From contig CAWASG010000001.1 of NCBI GenBank assembly GCA_963784615.1, forward strand, positions 1,054,001 to 1,118,000: DNA of 64,000 nt. Direction: 5' to 3'. Every line of letters begins with the position of its first letter. Positions within the stretch are counted from its first letter, which is position 1. Source of the stretch: UBA11403 sp963784615 (GTDB lineage Bacteria; Pseudomonadota; Gammaproteobacteria; Legionellales; Legionellaceae). Below the pieces are notes generated by a model. It did not search any database. It had not been told where the DNA came from and saw only the letters and a program-made list of their open reading frames with translations. Below are positions 9,008-18,234 of the stretch, one piece after another. The translations under genes were made by a program, and so were the position numbers.

Positions 9008-10306
9008 TTAATAACGATACAGATCAGACTTATAAGGACCATTCGCATCAACACCGATATACTTTGCTTGCTCTGGTGTTAATTGCGTTAAACGTGCACC
9101 AATTCTACCGAGATGCAGCCGAGCCACTTTTTCATCCAATGATTTTGGAAGCACATACACTTGATGTTCATACTTTGATGTATGTTGAAATAATTCAATT
9201 TGCGCAAGAACCTGGTTCGTAAACGAGGCGGACATCACAAAGCTTGGGTGCCCCGTCGCACAGCCTAAATTAACTAAGCGTCCTTCGGCTAAAACGATAA
9301 TTCGCTTGCCGTCCGGGAATACAACATGATCGACCTGAGGTTTAATGTTATCCCAAGGGTATTGACGCAGGCTTTGAATGTCGATTTCAGAGTCGAAATG
9401 ACCGATGTTACAGAGAATGGCTTGATTTCTCATGCGCAGCATGTGCTCATGGGTCACGACATGGAAATTACCAGTAGCAGTGACAAAGATATCAACTTGG
9501 TCCGCAACATCATCCAGACGAACCACCCGGTAGCCTTCCATCGCGGCTTGTAACGCACAAATCGGATCAATCTCTGCTATCATTACAGTTGCACCTTGGC
9601 CACGCAATGCTTGAGCACAACCTTTACCCACGTCACCATACCCAAGAATCAACGCTACTTTTCCCGCAATCATGACGTCGGTCGCGCGCTTTAAACCATC
9701 CAGTAATGACTCACGACAACCATATAGATTATCAAACTTGGATTTGGTCACTGCATCGTTGACGTTGATAGCCGGCATACGTAAACGGCCTTCTTTGGCC
9801 ATATCGTAAAGTCGAGCAACACCAGTGGTTGTTTCTTCAGACACACCCTTGATTTCAACAGCCAAATGAGGGAATTTTTCATGAATCAATTGGGTCAGAT
9901 CGCCACCATCGTCCAATAACATATTCGGTGTCCAGCCATTAGGACCTTGTATTGTCTGCTCAACACACCACCAATATTCTTCTTCACTCTCACCCTTCCA
10001 CGCGAACACCGGAATGCCAACCGCCGCCATTGCAGCAGCTGCTTGATCTTGTGTAGAGAAGATATTGCAAGATGACCAACGAACCTCCGCACCTAACGCA
10101 ATTAATGTTTCCATAAGAACCGCTGTTTGGATCGTCATATGAAGACAGCCTGCGATTCGGGCGCCTTTCAAAGGCTGTTGAGCACCAAACTCTTCCCGTA
10201 AAGCCATTAAACCTGGCATCTCGGTTTCTGCAATTGCGACTTCTTTTCGTCCCCATGTAGCGAGAGACATGTCGGCTACTTTGTAATCATTCGTTATCGT
10301 ATTCAT
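9008..10306 (-). CDS. ahcY: S-adenosylhomocysteine hydrolase
   Basis: 432 residues, normal length. It hydrolyses S-adenosylhomocysteine to adenosine and homocysteine, recycling the product of SAM-dependent methylation. The NAD-binding motif GYGDVGKGCAQALRG and the C-terminal NAD-contacting YKSDLYRY ending are present. It follows metK by 24 bases on the same strand, forming a SAM-cycle pair that lies between carA and carB. Confidence 0.97.
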   Translation of the reverse strand: MNTITNDYKVADMSLATWGRKEVAIAETEMPGLMALREEFGAQQPLKGARIAGCLHMTIQTAVLMETLIALGAEVRWSSCNIFSTQDQAAAAMAAVGIPVFAWKGESEEEYWWCVEQTIQGPNGWTPNMLLDDGGDLTQLIHEKFPHLAVEIKGVSEETTTGVARLYDMAKEGRLRMPAINVNDAVTKSKFDNLYGCRESLLDGLKRATDVMIAGKVALILGYGDVGKGCAQALRGQGATVMIAEIDPICALQAAMEGYRVVRLDDVADQVDIFVTATGNFHVVTHEHMLRMRNQAILCNIGHFDSEIDIQSLRQYPWDNIKPQVDHVVFPDGKRIIVLAEGRLVNLGCATGHPSFVMSASFTNQVLAQIELFQHTSKYEHQVYVLPKSLDEKVARLHLGRIGARLTQLTPEQAKYIGVDANGPYKSDLYRY

Positions 10307-10330
10307 TTTTTATTTCCTAAATTATTAAAC

Positions 10331-11479
10331 TTATAGAGCGGCCTGAAGGGCTGTAACCTTGTCCAACCTCTCCCAAGGGAAACCTTCACGCCCAAAGTGA
10401 CCATACGTTGCCGTTTGTCGATAAATAGGACGAAGCAAATCATGATGTTCGATAATGCCCTGCGGTGTTAAATCGAAATGTTTATAAATCAGTTTAATCA
10501 GCTCAGCATCAGACAGTTTTCCGGTTCTAAATGTTTCAACGTTAATTGACGTAGGCTCTGCAACGCCAATCGCATAAGACACTTGAATTTCACACTTATC
10601 AGCAAGTCCGGCAGCAACAATATTTTTTGCAACATAGCGAGCAGCATAAGCAGCGGAACGATCGACTTTAGAGGGATCTTTTCCAGAAAAACAACCGCCA
10701 CCATGGCGTGCCATCCCACCATAAGAATCGACAATAATCTTGCGTCCTGTTAAACCGCAATCCCCTAATGGACCACCAATCACAAATCGGCCTGTTGGAT
10801 TAATAAAATAGCGTGTTTGTGCATTTAACCACGCTGCGGGTAATACAGGCTTAATGATCACTTCCCGAATGGCTTCAATCAAATCACGTTGAAGCACTTC
10901 AGGTGCATGTTGTGTTGAAAAAACAATGGTATTCACAGAAACTGGAACGCCATTTTCGTAATTTAAAGTCAGCTGACATTTTGCATCAGGTCTCAACCAA
11001 GGCAAGTCCCCGGCTTTACGACAACTCGCTTGGCGCTCCATCAGCCGATGGGAATAGGCAAGCGGCGCAGGCATGAATACGTCGGTTTCACGACTTGCAT
11101 AACCAAACATCAACCCTTGGTCACCAGCACCTAATTGTTTAGTTTCTTCGTTATCCACACCACGTGCTATATCAGAAGATTGTTTGCCAATGGCAGATAA
11201 TACCGCGCATGACTCCCAGTCAAAGCCCATTGCTGAACTGTTATATCCAATATCACGGATCACTTCACGTGCAATAGCTTCAACATCAACCCAGGCAGTC
11301 GTTGTAATTTCCCCGCCAACAAGAACCATACCCGTTTTAACAAATGTCTCACAGGCAACACGTGCGTGAGGATCTTGTGTTAAAATTGCATCTAATATCG
11401 CATCAGAAATTTGATCGGCGATTTTATCGGGGTGGCCTTCTGATACAGACTCAGAGGTAAAAACATAAGATGGTTCCAT
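10331..11479 (-). CDS. metK: S-adenosylmethionine synthetase
   Basis: 382 residues. It makes SAM from methionine and ATP. Signatures seen: SEGHPDKIADQISDAILD near the N-terminus, GAGDQGLMFGYA, and GGGCFSGKDPSKVDRSAAYA for phosphate and ATP binding. Only 7 bases separate it from the carA stop, so it is probably in the carA transcript. No room exists for a SAM riboswitch directly in front of it. Confidence 0.98.
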   Translation of the reverse strand: MEPSYVFTSESVSEGHPDKIADQISDAILDAILTQDPHARVACETFVKTGMVLVGGEITTTAWVDVEAIAREVIRDIGYNSSAMGFDWESCAVLSAIGKQSSDIARGVDNEETKQLGAGDQGLMFGYASRETDVFMPAPLAYSHRLMERQASCRKAGDLPWLRPDAKCQLTLNYENGVPVSVNTIVFSTQHAPEVLQRDLIEAIREVIIKPVLPAAWLNAQTRYFINPTGRFVIGGPLGDCGLTGRKIIVDSYGGMARHGGGCFSGKDPSKVDRSAAYAARYVAKNIVAAGLADKCEIQVSYAIGVAEPTSINVETFRTGKLSDAELIKLIYKHFDLTPQGIIEHHDLLRPIYRQTATYGHFGREGFPWERLDKVTALQAAL

Positions 11480-11486
11480 AACTCTT

Positions 11487-12599
11487 TTACTCCATGGATG
11501 TTATAAATTGTTTAAAAATAAGCTCAATATCATGAGGACCAGGGCTTGCCTCAGGATGCCCTTGAAAACCAAATGCGGGCTTTTCTTTGTGACGAATCCC
11601 TTGCAGGCTGTTATCAAATAATGATCGATGCGTCACCTGAAGACAGCCGGGTAATGACGATTCATCAATAGCAAAACCATGATTTTGACTGGTGATAAAT
11701 ACACGCTGGGGAGAATCCACTTCAATAACAGGATGGTTAGCGCCGTGATGACCAAATTTCATCTTTGAAGAGGTTGCCCCACACGCCAAACCTAACAGCT
11801 GAAAACCAAGGCAGATCCCAAATATAGGGATATTGGCCTCTAATAATTCTTTAATTGCCTCTATTGCATAACCACACGCCTTTGGATCGCCAGGACCATT
11901 TGATAAAAAAATACCTTGTGGATTCAATGCTAATACATCGGATGCAGACGTCTTGGCAGGCACGATAGTAAGATGGCAACCTAAATCATGCAAAATACGT
12001 AAGATGGTGTGTTTCACACCAAAATCATAGGCAACCACATGATATCTCGGTGAATTTGAATCGACGCACCAGTCACCGCGACCTTCATGCCAGCGCTCAA
12101 TAGTTTGCCTGGAAACCAACTTTGCCAAATCACCGCCTGCTAAATGCGCAGCTGACTGTGCAAGGGATACAGCCTTTTCTTTCTGCTTAACATCTGTAGC
12201 AATACAAGCGCCCATAGCGCCACTGTCTCGTATCTTCCGAGTCAATGCGCGAGTATCAACGCCAGCAATAGCAACTACACCCTGTTTCTCAAGCCAATCC
12301 GGTAATGATTCTTGGGAGCGATAGTTACTGTGTCGCGCAACACAATCGCGCATTACGACCCCTGCAGCCCATGCTTTTGAGGATTCCATATCATCAAGAT
12401 TACAACCGGTATTGCCAATATGCGCTGTTGTAAACATAAGAATTTGATTGAAATAAGAAGGATCAGTCAGCATTTCTTGATAACCGGTCATCGCCGTATT
12501 AAATACGAGTTCGCCAACACCAAATCCACTGGCGCCAACGGAAAATCCTTCAAAGACACTCCCATCAGCAAGAACGAGAATAGCGGGGCTTTTTTGCAT
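11487..12599 (-). CDS. carA: Carbamoyl-phosphate synthase small subunit (glutaminase)
   Basis: 370 residues. It hydrolyses glutamine and supplies ammonia to CarB. The class I glutaminase domain carries the nucleophile Cys in FGICLGFQLLG and the His-Glu pair in GFQGHPEASPG. It lies downstream of dnaJ and immediately upstream of metK, 5 kb from carB. A -10-like TATACT (minus strand, 12635-12640) lies about 35 bases before the start, but no convincing -35 was found. Confidence 0.98.
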   Translation of the reverse strand: MQKSPAILVLADGSVFEGFSVGASGFGVGELVFNTAMTGYQEMLTDPSYFNQILMFTTAHIGNTGCNLDDMESSKAWAAGVVMRDCVARHSNYRSQESLPDWLEKQGVVAIAGVDTRALTRKIRDSGAMGACIATDVKQKEKAVSLAQSAAHLAGGDLAKLVSRQTIERWHEGRGDWCVDSNSPRYHVVAYDFGVKHTILRILHDLGCHLTIVPAKTSASDVLALNPQGIFLSNGPGDPKACGYAIEAIKELLEANIPIFGICLGFQLLGLACGATSSKMKFGHHGANHPVIEVDSPQRVFITSQNHGFAIDESSLPGCLQVTHRSLFDNSLQGIRHKEKPAFGFQGHPEASPGPHDIELIFKQFITSME

Positions 12600-12649
12600 G
12601 ACTTTACCTATTGAATCAGGATGAAACTACGCAGAGTATACTAACCTAC

Positions 12650-12752
12650 TCGAAAGGAAAGGGGAAGGGTACGGGAAGGGCAACTGCAACTGACGGGCAC
12701 GGGCACGTGCCCGATCTTTTCCCTTCCCCTTCCCCTCTCCCCGAGCAGGTAG
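12650..12752. repeat. Long imperfect G-rich/C-rich palindrome between dnaJ and carA
   Basis: The left arm (CTCGAAAGGAAAGGGGAAGGG) is largely complementary to the right arm (CCCTTCCCCTTCCCCTCTCC, then CGAG). The centre holds GGGCACGGGCACGTGCCCG. A second hairpin of similar plan lies between dnaK and dnaJ at 13933-13997. Both would fold within the heat-shock operon transcript. Confidence 0.65.
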
Positions 12753-12755
12753 AAA

Positions 12756-13892
12756 TTAAAACTTCATATCTTCAAAAAACTTTTTCACCCCATCAAACCA
12801 GGAACTGGATCGCGGCGAGTGTTTTGCTTTTCCGCCTTCCAATGACTCATGCAGTTGTTTGATTAAATCAATTTGCTCATGAGATAAATTGACCGGCGTT
12901 TCAACGACCACAGTACATAGCAAATCACCAGTCGCATGACCACGCACCGATTTCACACCCTTACCACGTAACCGAAGCGTTTTTCCTGTTTGTGTTTCCG
13001 ATGGAATTTTGAGCGTTACGCGCCCTTCAAGCGTTGGCACTTCAATAGAGCCGCCCAACGCAGCCGTTGTAAAACTAATCGGCACTTCACAATGTAAATC
13101 ACTTTCATGGCGTTCAAAAATCGTATGTTTTTTGACGTTAATTTGGACGTATAAATCTCCAGAATCGCCGCCATGAACACCGCCTTCACCTTCACCGCTT
13201 ACACGAACTCTATCGCCATTGTCCACACCAGCGGGAATTTTAACGGTTAATTTCTTGCTTTCTCGAATTCGGCCGTTACCATGACAGGTCGTGCATGGAT
13301 CTGTGATGACTTGACCCTGGCCATGACAAGAAGGACAAGTTTGTTGTATTGAAAAGAAACCTTGTTGAATGCGTACTTGTCCTGCGCCATCGCATGTCTT
13401 GCATGACGTAGGTGTACTCCCTTTTTTAGCGCCCGTTCCATCACATGGGGTACAAGACGCATGTCTGGGAACAGTAATTTCTATCTGCTTTCCCGCTGCC
13501 GCTTCTTCAAGTGTCAGCTGGATATTATATTGTAAATCCGAGCCGCGTTGTGCCCGAGACTGGCGTGAATGACCTCCTCGGCCAGCAGCAAAAATATTCT
13601 CAAAAATGTCGCCGAAAACATCACCAAAACCACCAAAGCCAGCGCCATATCCACCACCTGCGGCGCCTTCTACGCCAGCATGCCCGAATTGATCATAAGC
13701 CGCTCTTTTCTGTTTATCTGATAAAACCGCATAAGCTTGCTGTACTTCTTTGAATTTTTCTTCAGCGTCTTTATCATCAGGGTTTCTATCGGGATGATGC
13801 TTCATGGCCAATTTGCGATAAGCCTTTTTTATTTCTGCCTCATCAGCCTGACGCGAAACGCCCAGAAGTTCGTAGTAATCTCGTTGTTGCAT
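12756..13892 (-). CDS. dnaJ: Chaperone DnaJ (Hsp40)
   Basis: 378 residues. In order: J domain with the HPD motif (KHHPDRN, about residues 31-37), a Gly/Phe-rich linker (GGYGAGFGGFGDVFGD), four CxxCxGxG zinc repeats (CTPCDGTG, CKTCDGAG, CPSCHGQG, CTTCHGNG) and the substrate-binding C-terminal domain. It delivers clients to DnaK and stimulates its ATPase. It is located downstream of dnaK across a 135-bp spacer that contains two palindromes. Confidence 0.98.
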   Translation of the reverse strand: MQQRDYYELLGVSRQADEAEIKKAYRKLAMKHHPDRNPDDKDAEEKFKEVQQAYAVLSDKQKRAAYDQFGHAGVEGAAGGGYGAGFGGFGDVFGDIFENIFAAGRGGHSRQSRAQRGSDLQYNIQLTLEEAAAGKQIEITVPRHASCTPCDGTGAKKGSTPTSCKTCDGAGQVRIQQGFFSIQQTCPSCHGQGQVITDPCTTCHGNGRIRESKKLTVKIPAGVDNGDRVRVSGEGEGGVHGGDSGDLYVQINVKKHTIFERHESDLHCEVPISFTTAALGGSIEVPTLEGRVTLKIPSETQTGKTLRLRGKGVKSVRGHATGDLLCTVVVETPVNLSHEQIDLIKQLHESLEGGKAKHSPRSSSWFDGVKKFFEDMKF

Positions 13893-13932
13893 TAGGTGCT
13901 CACATAATTAGATATTAATGTTGTTATGTAAA

Positions 13933-13997
13933 TACTCGGGCAGGAGCAGGAAAAACGCTCACGTGCCCGTGTGCGTGCCCTTGCCCCTGCCCGAGTT
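13933..13997. repeat. G/C-rich palindrome between dnaK and dnaJ
   Basis: Arms CTCGGGCAGG (13935-13944) and CCTGCCCGAG (13986-13995) enclose CACGTGCCCGTGTGCGTGCCC. It has the same plan as the repeat at 12650-12752: CTCG ends, G-rich arm and a CACGTGCCCG centre. Confidence 0.65.
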
Positions 13998-14018
13998 AGG
14001 GTCTGTCGACAGACCCTA
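13997..14018. repeat. Perfect 22-bp palindrome 10 bp after dnaK
   Basis: TAGGGTCTGTC followed by its exact complement GACAGACCCTA. No T-run follows on the minus strand, so it does not look like a classical terminator; it may slow decay of dnaK mRNA or be a repeat remnant. Confidence 0.75.
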
Positions 14019-14027
14019 GTCACGTTG

Positions 14028-15956
14028 TTACTTTTTATCGTCTTCTTTAACTTCTTCAAACTCAGCATCAACCACGCCTTCATCAGCTTTAGTCGCTTCT
14101 TCTTGCGTTTGCGCATCGGCAGGTTGGCCTTCCGCTGATTTTTTAGCATAGACACGTTCTGCCATTTTGCCAGAAAGTTCAGTTAAAGTAGCAACCTTGG
14201 CTTCAATGTCTGATTTTTCATTCGCTTTCAAAGCATCTTTCAAAGCTGTAATTGCAGCATCAATGTCTTTCTTTTCATCGTCAGACATCTCAGTTTCCAA
14301 ATCTTTTAACGATTTTTCACTGCTATGAATCAGTCCATCAGCTTGATTACGAAGATCGGCCATTTCTTTAAATTTCTTATCATCTTCAGCATGAGCAGCG
14401 GCATCTTTAACCATTGCTTCAACTTCTTCATCACTTAAACCGCTGGATGCTTTAATGACGATAGACTGTGCCTTGTTCGTTGCTTTGTCTTTAGCCGATA
14501 CATTGAGAATACCATTCGCATCAATATCAAAAGTCACTTCGATTTGAGGCACGCCTCGTGGAGCCGCTGGAATATCAGACAAGTCAAATCGACCTAGTGA
14601 TTTGTTAGCAGACGCTTGTTCGCGTTCACCTTGAAGAACATGAACGGTTACTGCTGTTTGTCTGTCATCTGCAGTTGAAAACACTTGTGTCGCTTTTGTT
14701 GGAATGGTGGTGTTTTTTTCAATTAACTTAGTCATTACGCCGCCCATGGTTTCAATACCCAATGACAGCGGTGTAACGTCTAACAACAAAATATCTTTCA
14801 CTTCACCAGAAAGTACAGCGCCCTGAATAGCCGCACCTACTGCAACAGCTTCATCAGGATTCACGTCTTTGCGTGGCTCTTTACCAAATAAATCTTGAAC
14901 CACTTTTTGCACCAACGGCATACGTGTTTGTCCACCGACTAAAATAACTTCATCGATTTTCGCCATGGTCAAGCCCGAATCTTTAAGTGCTGTTTTGCAA
15001 GGTGCAATCGTACGCTCTACCAGTGCTTCAACCAATGACTCCAGTTTGGCGCGTGTTAATTTAACATTTAAATGTTTAGGTCCTGCCGCATCCGCAGTTA
15101 TGTAAGGTAAGTTAACATCGGTCTGTTGAGAAGAAGATAACTCGATTTTTGCTTTTTCAGCAGCTTCTTTTAAACGTTGCAATGCAAGCGGATCATTGTG
15201 TAAATCGATGCCCGTATCTTTTTTGAATTCAGCAGCTAAATATTCAATCAATGCCAAGTCAAAATCTTCTCCACCGAGGAAAGTATCGCCATTGGTTGCC
15301 AGCACTTCAAATTGATGCTCGCCATCGATAACCGCGATCTCAATAATCGAAATATCAAAAGTACCACCACCTAAGTCATAAACAGCAATGACAGAATCAC
15401 CACGTTTTTTATCCATACCATACGCTAATGCAGCAGCAGTGGGCTCATTGATAATTCGCTTCACTTCAAGTCCGGCAATACGACCAGCATCTTTAGTGGC
15501 TTGACGTTGCGAATCATTGAAGTAAGCAGGAACGGTGATAACCGCTTCAGTTACAGTTTCGCCCAAATAATCTTCTGCCGATTTTTTCATTTTAATCAAA
15601 ACTTCTGCAGAAATTTGTGGTGGCGCTTTGTCTTGGTTGTTAACACGGACCCAAGCATCGCCATTTTCTGCTTTAACAATCTTGTAAGGCACCATTTTAA
15701 TGTCTTTTTGAACGATTTGATCGTCGAATTTTCGTCCAATTAATCGCTTAATCGCATACAAGGTATTATCAGGATTTGTCACTGATTGACGTTTAGCAGC
15801 TTGACCAACCAATATTTCGCCATCATTCGTGTAAGCTACAATCGAAGGTGTTGTTCGGTGCCCTTCGCTATTTTCAATCACACGGGGCTTGTCGCCTTCC
15901 ATTACTGCAACACAAGAGTTTGTTGTACCTAAGTCTATACCAATCATTTTAGCCAT
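14028..15956 (-). CDS. dnaK: Chaperone DnaK (Hsp70)
   Basis: 642 residues, typical length. N-terminal ATPase signatures are present: GIDLGTTNSCVAVMEG, IAVYDLGGGTFDISI and VILVGGQTRMPLVQK, then the substrate-binding domain and an acidic tail ending EEVKEDDKK. It folds and protects proteins together with DnaJ and GrpE. A sigma-32 type promoter lies directly upstream (15996-16023), and GGAG precedes the start. Confidence 0.99.
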   Translation of the reverse strand: MAKMIGIDLGTTNSCVAVMEGDKPRVIENSEGHRTTPSIVAYTNDGEILVGQAAKRQSVTNPDNTLYAIKRLIGRKFDDQIVQKDIKMVPYKIVKAENGDAWVRVNNQDKAPPQISAEVLIKMKKSAEDYLGETVTEAVITVPAYFNDSQRQATKDAGRIAGLEVKRIINEPTAAALAYGMDKKRGDSVIAVYDLGGGTFDISIIEIAVIDGEHQFEVLATNGDTFLGGEDFDLALIEYLAAEFKKDTGIDLHNDPLALQRLKEAAEKAKIELSSSQQTDVNLPYITADAAGPKHLNVKLTRAKLESLVEALVERTIAPCKTALKDSGLTMAKIDEVILVGGQTRMPLVQKVVQDLFGKEPRKDVNPDEAVAVGAAIQGAVLSGEVKDILLLDVTPLSLGIETMGGVMTKLIEKNTTIPTKATQVFSTADDRQTAVTVHVLQGEREQASANKSLGRFDLSDIPAAPRGVPQIEVTFDIDANGILNVSAKDKATNKAQSIVIKASSGLSDEEVEAMVKDAAAHAEDDKKFKEMADLRNQADGLIHSSEKSLKDLETEMSDDEKKDIDAAITALKDALKANEKSDIEAKVATLTELSGKMAERVYAKKSAEGQPADAQTQEEATKADEGVVDAEFEEVKEDDKK

Positions 15957-15995
15957 TTTTCGTATGCTCCAGATATTTATAGGATGATTACTTAA

Positions 15996-16023
15996 ATATA
16001 GGGGTGAACGGATTTATTTCAAC
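15996..16023 (-). promoter_or_regulatory. Sigma-32 (heat-shock) type promoter for dnaK
   Basis: On the minus strand GTTGAAA (16017-16023), a 12-base spacer, and CCCCTATAT (15996-16004) closely match the RpoH consensus CTTGAAA-N11-16-CCCCATNT. It lies about 40 bases before the dnaK ATG and just after the grpE stop, so dnaK can be induced apart from grpE. Confidence 0.75.
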
Positions 16024-16039
16024 CCTTCACCACATTCTT

Positions 16040-16630
16040 TTAATTTTTAACCACAATGACGCGTGCAGGACGAATCACCCGGTCGTTTAATTCATAGCCT
16101 TTTTGAAATACGGACATCACCGTATTCGGCTCAGCAGTATCAGAAGGTTGCATTGCTACTGCCTCATGCAGCTGCGGATTGAACACTTCGCCTAATGGGT
16201 CAATTTGCTTCACGCCATGCTTATCCAAGGTATCAATGAATAGCTTGGTCGTTAATGCCATCCCTTCGCGCATTGCATCATCGCCATGTTGCGTTGCAAG
16301 CTGTAACGCCTGTTCCAAGCTATCCGCGACGGGCAATAACGACGTTGCAAATTTTTCCAAAGCATAACGATGGGCATTGCTCACTTCGCGCTCTGTGCGA
16401 CGACGAATATTGTCAACCTCAGCCATCGCGCGTACTGATTTTTCCCAATTCTCGTGAGCCTTTTGCTCTGCTAACGTTAATTGCTGCTCTAAATCGGTAT
16501 AGGCGGGATGATCAAGTGCACCATGTGACTCTTCTTCTGCAACATTATCTTCCGTTGCACTATCATCTACTAATTCATCCTCAAGTGCCTCGCGGACCTT
16601 ACCCCAATCTTTTTGTGTCTTATCTACCAT
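16040..16630 (-). CDS. grpE: Nucleotide exchange factor GrpE
   Basis: 196 residues from ATG 16630; AAGGGG sits 7 bases upstream, which favours it over the TTG one codon earlier. It has an acidic N-terminal tail, a long helical coiled coil (about residues 45-110, with VDNIRRRTEREVSNAHRYAL) and the C-terminal beta domain with GEVFNPQLHEAV. GrpE releases ADP from DnaK. It is first in the grpE-dnaK-dnaJ cluster. Confidence 0.97.
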   Translation of the reverse strand: MVDKTQKDWGKVREALEDELVDDSATEDNVAEEESHGALDHPAYTDLEQQLTLAEQKAHENWEKSVRAMAEVDNIRRRTEREVSNAHRYALEKFATSLLPVADSLEQALQLATQHGDDAMREGMALTTKLFIDTLDKHGVKQIDPLGEVFNPQLHEAVAMQPSDTAEPNTVMSVFQKGYELNDRVIRPARVIVVKN

Positions 16631-16663
16631 CAATTATCCCCTTTGTTCACTCTAGGTATTCTT

Positions 16664-16693
16664 ATTTGAGGGCGAAAAGGCTATAATTCAACC
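16664..16693 (-). promoter_or_regulatory. Possible sigma-32 type promoter for grpE
   Basis: Minus strand GGTTGAA (about 16687-16693), about 14 bases, then CCCTCAAAT (16664-16672). It matches the heat-shock consensus more weakly than the dnaK promoter; placement about 35 bases before the GrpE start fits. Confidence 0.35.
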
Positions 16694-16722
16694 CCTGAAT
16701 AATAAAAAAAAATGGTTTATGT

Positions 16723-18051
16723 ATGCACTCTTGGTCACCCACATCTTGGCAACACCATGTTTACGAGCAATCGGCAAATTATCCTGACCAGGCTAAACTC
16801 GATCAAGTGGTTCAGCAATTAAGTCAACTTCCGCCGCTCGTTACCAGCAGCGAAATTGATCGGCTCAAGCAGTCTATTGCTCTCGCTGGCCGTGGTGAAG
16901 CGTTTATTTTGCAAGGCGGTGATTGTGCTGAATCATTCAATGATTGCCGTGCGGATGTCATTACAAACAAACTTAAAATCCTCTTGCAGATGAGTCTTGT
17001 TCTCTTATTTGGGTTACGCAAACCGATCATTCGTGTCGGTAGAATTGCAGGGCAATATGCAAAACCGCGATCATCAGATATTGAAACCATTAATGGCGTG
17101 ACTTTACCCACTTATCGTGGAGACTTGGTTAATCTAGCTCACTTTGATGAGAAATCACGAACGCCAAATCCTAAGCTGCTATTACAGGGATACAGCAGTG
17201 CGGCGATTACGTTGAATTTCATTCGTGCATTAATCGATAGCGGGTTCGCAGACTTACATCACCCCCAGCGCTGGGATCTGGGTTTCGTAGAACACTCCAA
17301 GCAAGCAGAGGAATATCATCACATTGTTCAATCCATTGGAAACTCACTGGATTTCTTACAATCCATTGATGGTTTACGACATAGCAATCTAAACAAGGTC
17401 GATTTTTATACCTCTCACGAGGCCCTTCATTTACACTATGAGCAAGCACTCACAAGACGCTCGCGTGATGGACAATGGTATGATTTATCAACTCATCTAC
17501 CTTGGATCGGCATGCGTACAGCAAAACCTGACAGTGCGCATGTAGAATATATTCGTGGCATTCAAAACCCTATTGGAATCAAAGTCAGCCAACAAACGAC
17601 ACCCGAGTGGCTAGGCAAACTCTTGCACCTTCTTAATCCAGATCGCGAAGAAGGCCGTATTCTTCTTATTACTCGACTTGGGGCAAAAAACATCGATAAA
17701 GAGCTCCCCCGATTGATTGATGCTGCACAAAACACACAGATCCCCGTTACCTGGGCCTGTGATCCTATGCATGGAAATACCGAAACCACCGCCGATGGGG
17801 TTAAAACACGTCATTTTGATAACATTTTAGGTGAATTAAAATCCGCTTTAAAAATTCACCGGGAGATGGGAAGTTTCCTTGGTGGTGTTCATTTTGAGCT
17901 AACCGGCGAGAATGTAACAGAATGCATCGGTGGCGCTCGCGGATTAAACGAAAGCGACTTGAAAGATGCTTATCATAGCTTGGTCGACCCTCGCCTAAAT
18001 TATGAACAAGCTCTTGAAATGAGTATCCAGTTAGCTCGGGAATTTTCTTAA
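16723..18051 (+). CDS. Class II 3-deoxy-7-phosphoheptulonate (DAHP) synthase
   Basis: 442 residues. First step of the shikimate pathway: phosphoenolpyruvate plus erythrose 4-phosphate to DAHP. It belongs to the plant-like class II (AroA_II) family: SWSPTSW start, GGDCAESF metal/PEP motif (about residue 66), RVGRIAGQYAKPRSS, CDPMHGNTE and GGVHFELTGENVTECIGG. The size fits this class (about 450) and not class I (about 350). It is divergent from grpE; a palindromic element follows directly. Confidence 0.95.
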   Translation: MHSWSPTSWQHHVYEQSANYPDQAKLDQVVQQLSQLPPLVTSSEIDRLKQSIALAGRGEAFILQGGDCAESFNDCRADVITNKLKILLQMSLVLLFGLRKPIIRVGRIAGQYAKPRSSDIETINGVTLPTYRGDLVNLAHFDEKSRTPNPKLLLQGYSSAAITLNFIRALIDSGFADLHHPQRWDLGFVEHSKQAEEYHHIVQSIGNSLDFLQSIDGLRHSNLNKVDFYTSHEALHLHYEQALTRRSRDGQWYDLSTHLPWIGMRTAKPDSAHVEYIRGIQNPIGIKVSQQTTPEWLGKLLHLLNPDREEGRILLITRLGAKNIDKELPRLIDAAQNTQIPVTWACDPMHGNTETTADGVKTRHFDNILGELKSALKIHREMGSFLGGVHFELTGENVTECIGGARGLNESDLKDAYHSLVDPRLNYEQALEMSIQLAREFS

Positions 18052-18054
18052 CTA

Positions 18055-18234
18055 AGCAGAGCGAATTAAGTATCTATAGTTTTATTCGCCAAGCTGAAGC
18101 CCAGGTTTCGATTTTGTGATTGAAGAAAAATGTGCGCGTAGCCATTCTACGTAAGCATTTTTCTGATTGAGCAAAATTGAAAGATGGGCTTCAGATTGGA
18201 TGAAGAAAACTATAGATACTTAATTCGGTCTGCT
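18055..18234. mobile_element. 180-bp long-palindrome, MITE-like element
   Basis: The two halves are inverted copies: the outer 29 bases match at 28 positions (AGCAGASCGAATTAAGTATC and onward through CTATAGTTTT), then CTGAAGCCCA, ATTTTG and AGAAAAATG blocks pair again toward the centre near 18145. It encodes no protein. It lies between the DAHP synthase stop and the aldehyde dehydrogenase. An in-frame ATG at 18184 inside it is not taken as a gene start. Confidence 0.8.

Noticed and set aside
11480..11486. SAM riboswitch in front of metK
   Set aside because: Only 7 bases separate metK from carA, so there is no room for one.
13997..14018. Rho-independent terminator after dnaK
   Set aside because: The palindrome is perfect, but no T-run follows on the minus strand.
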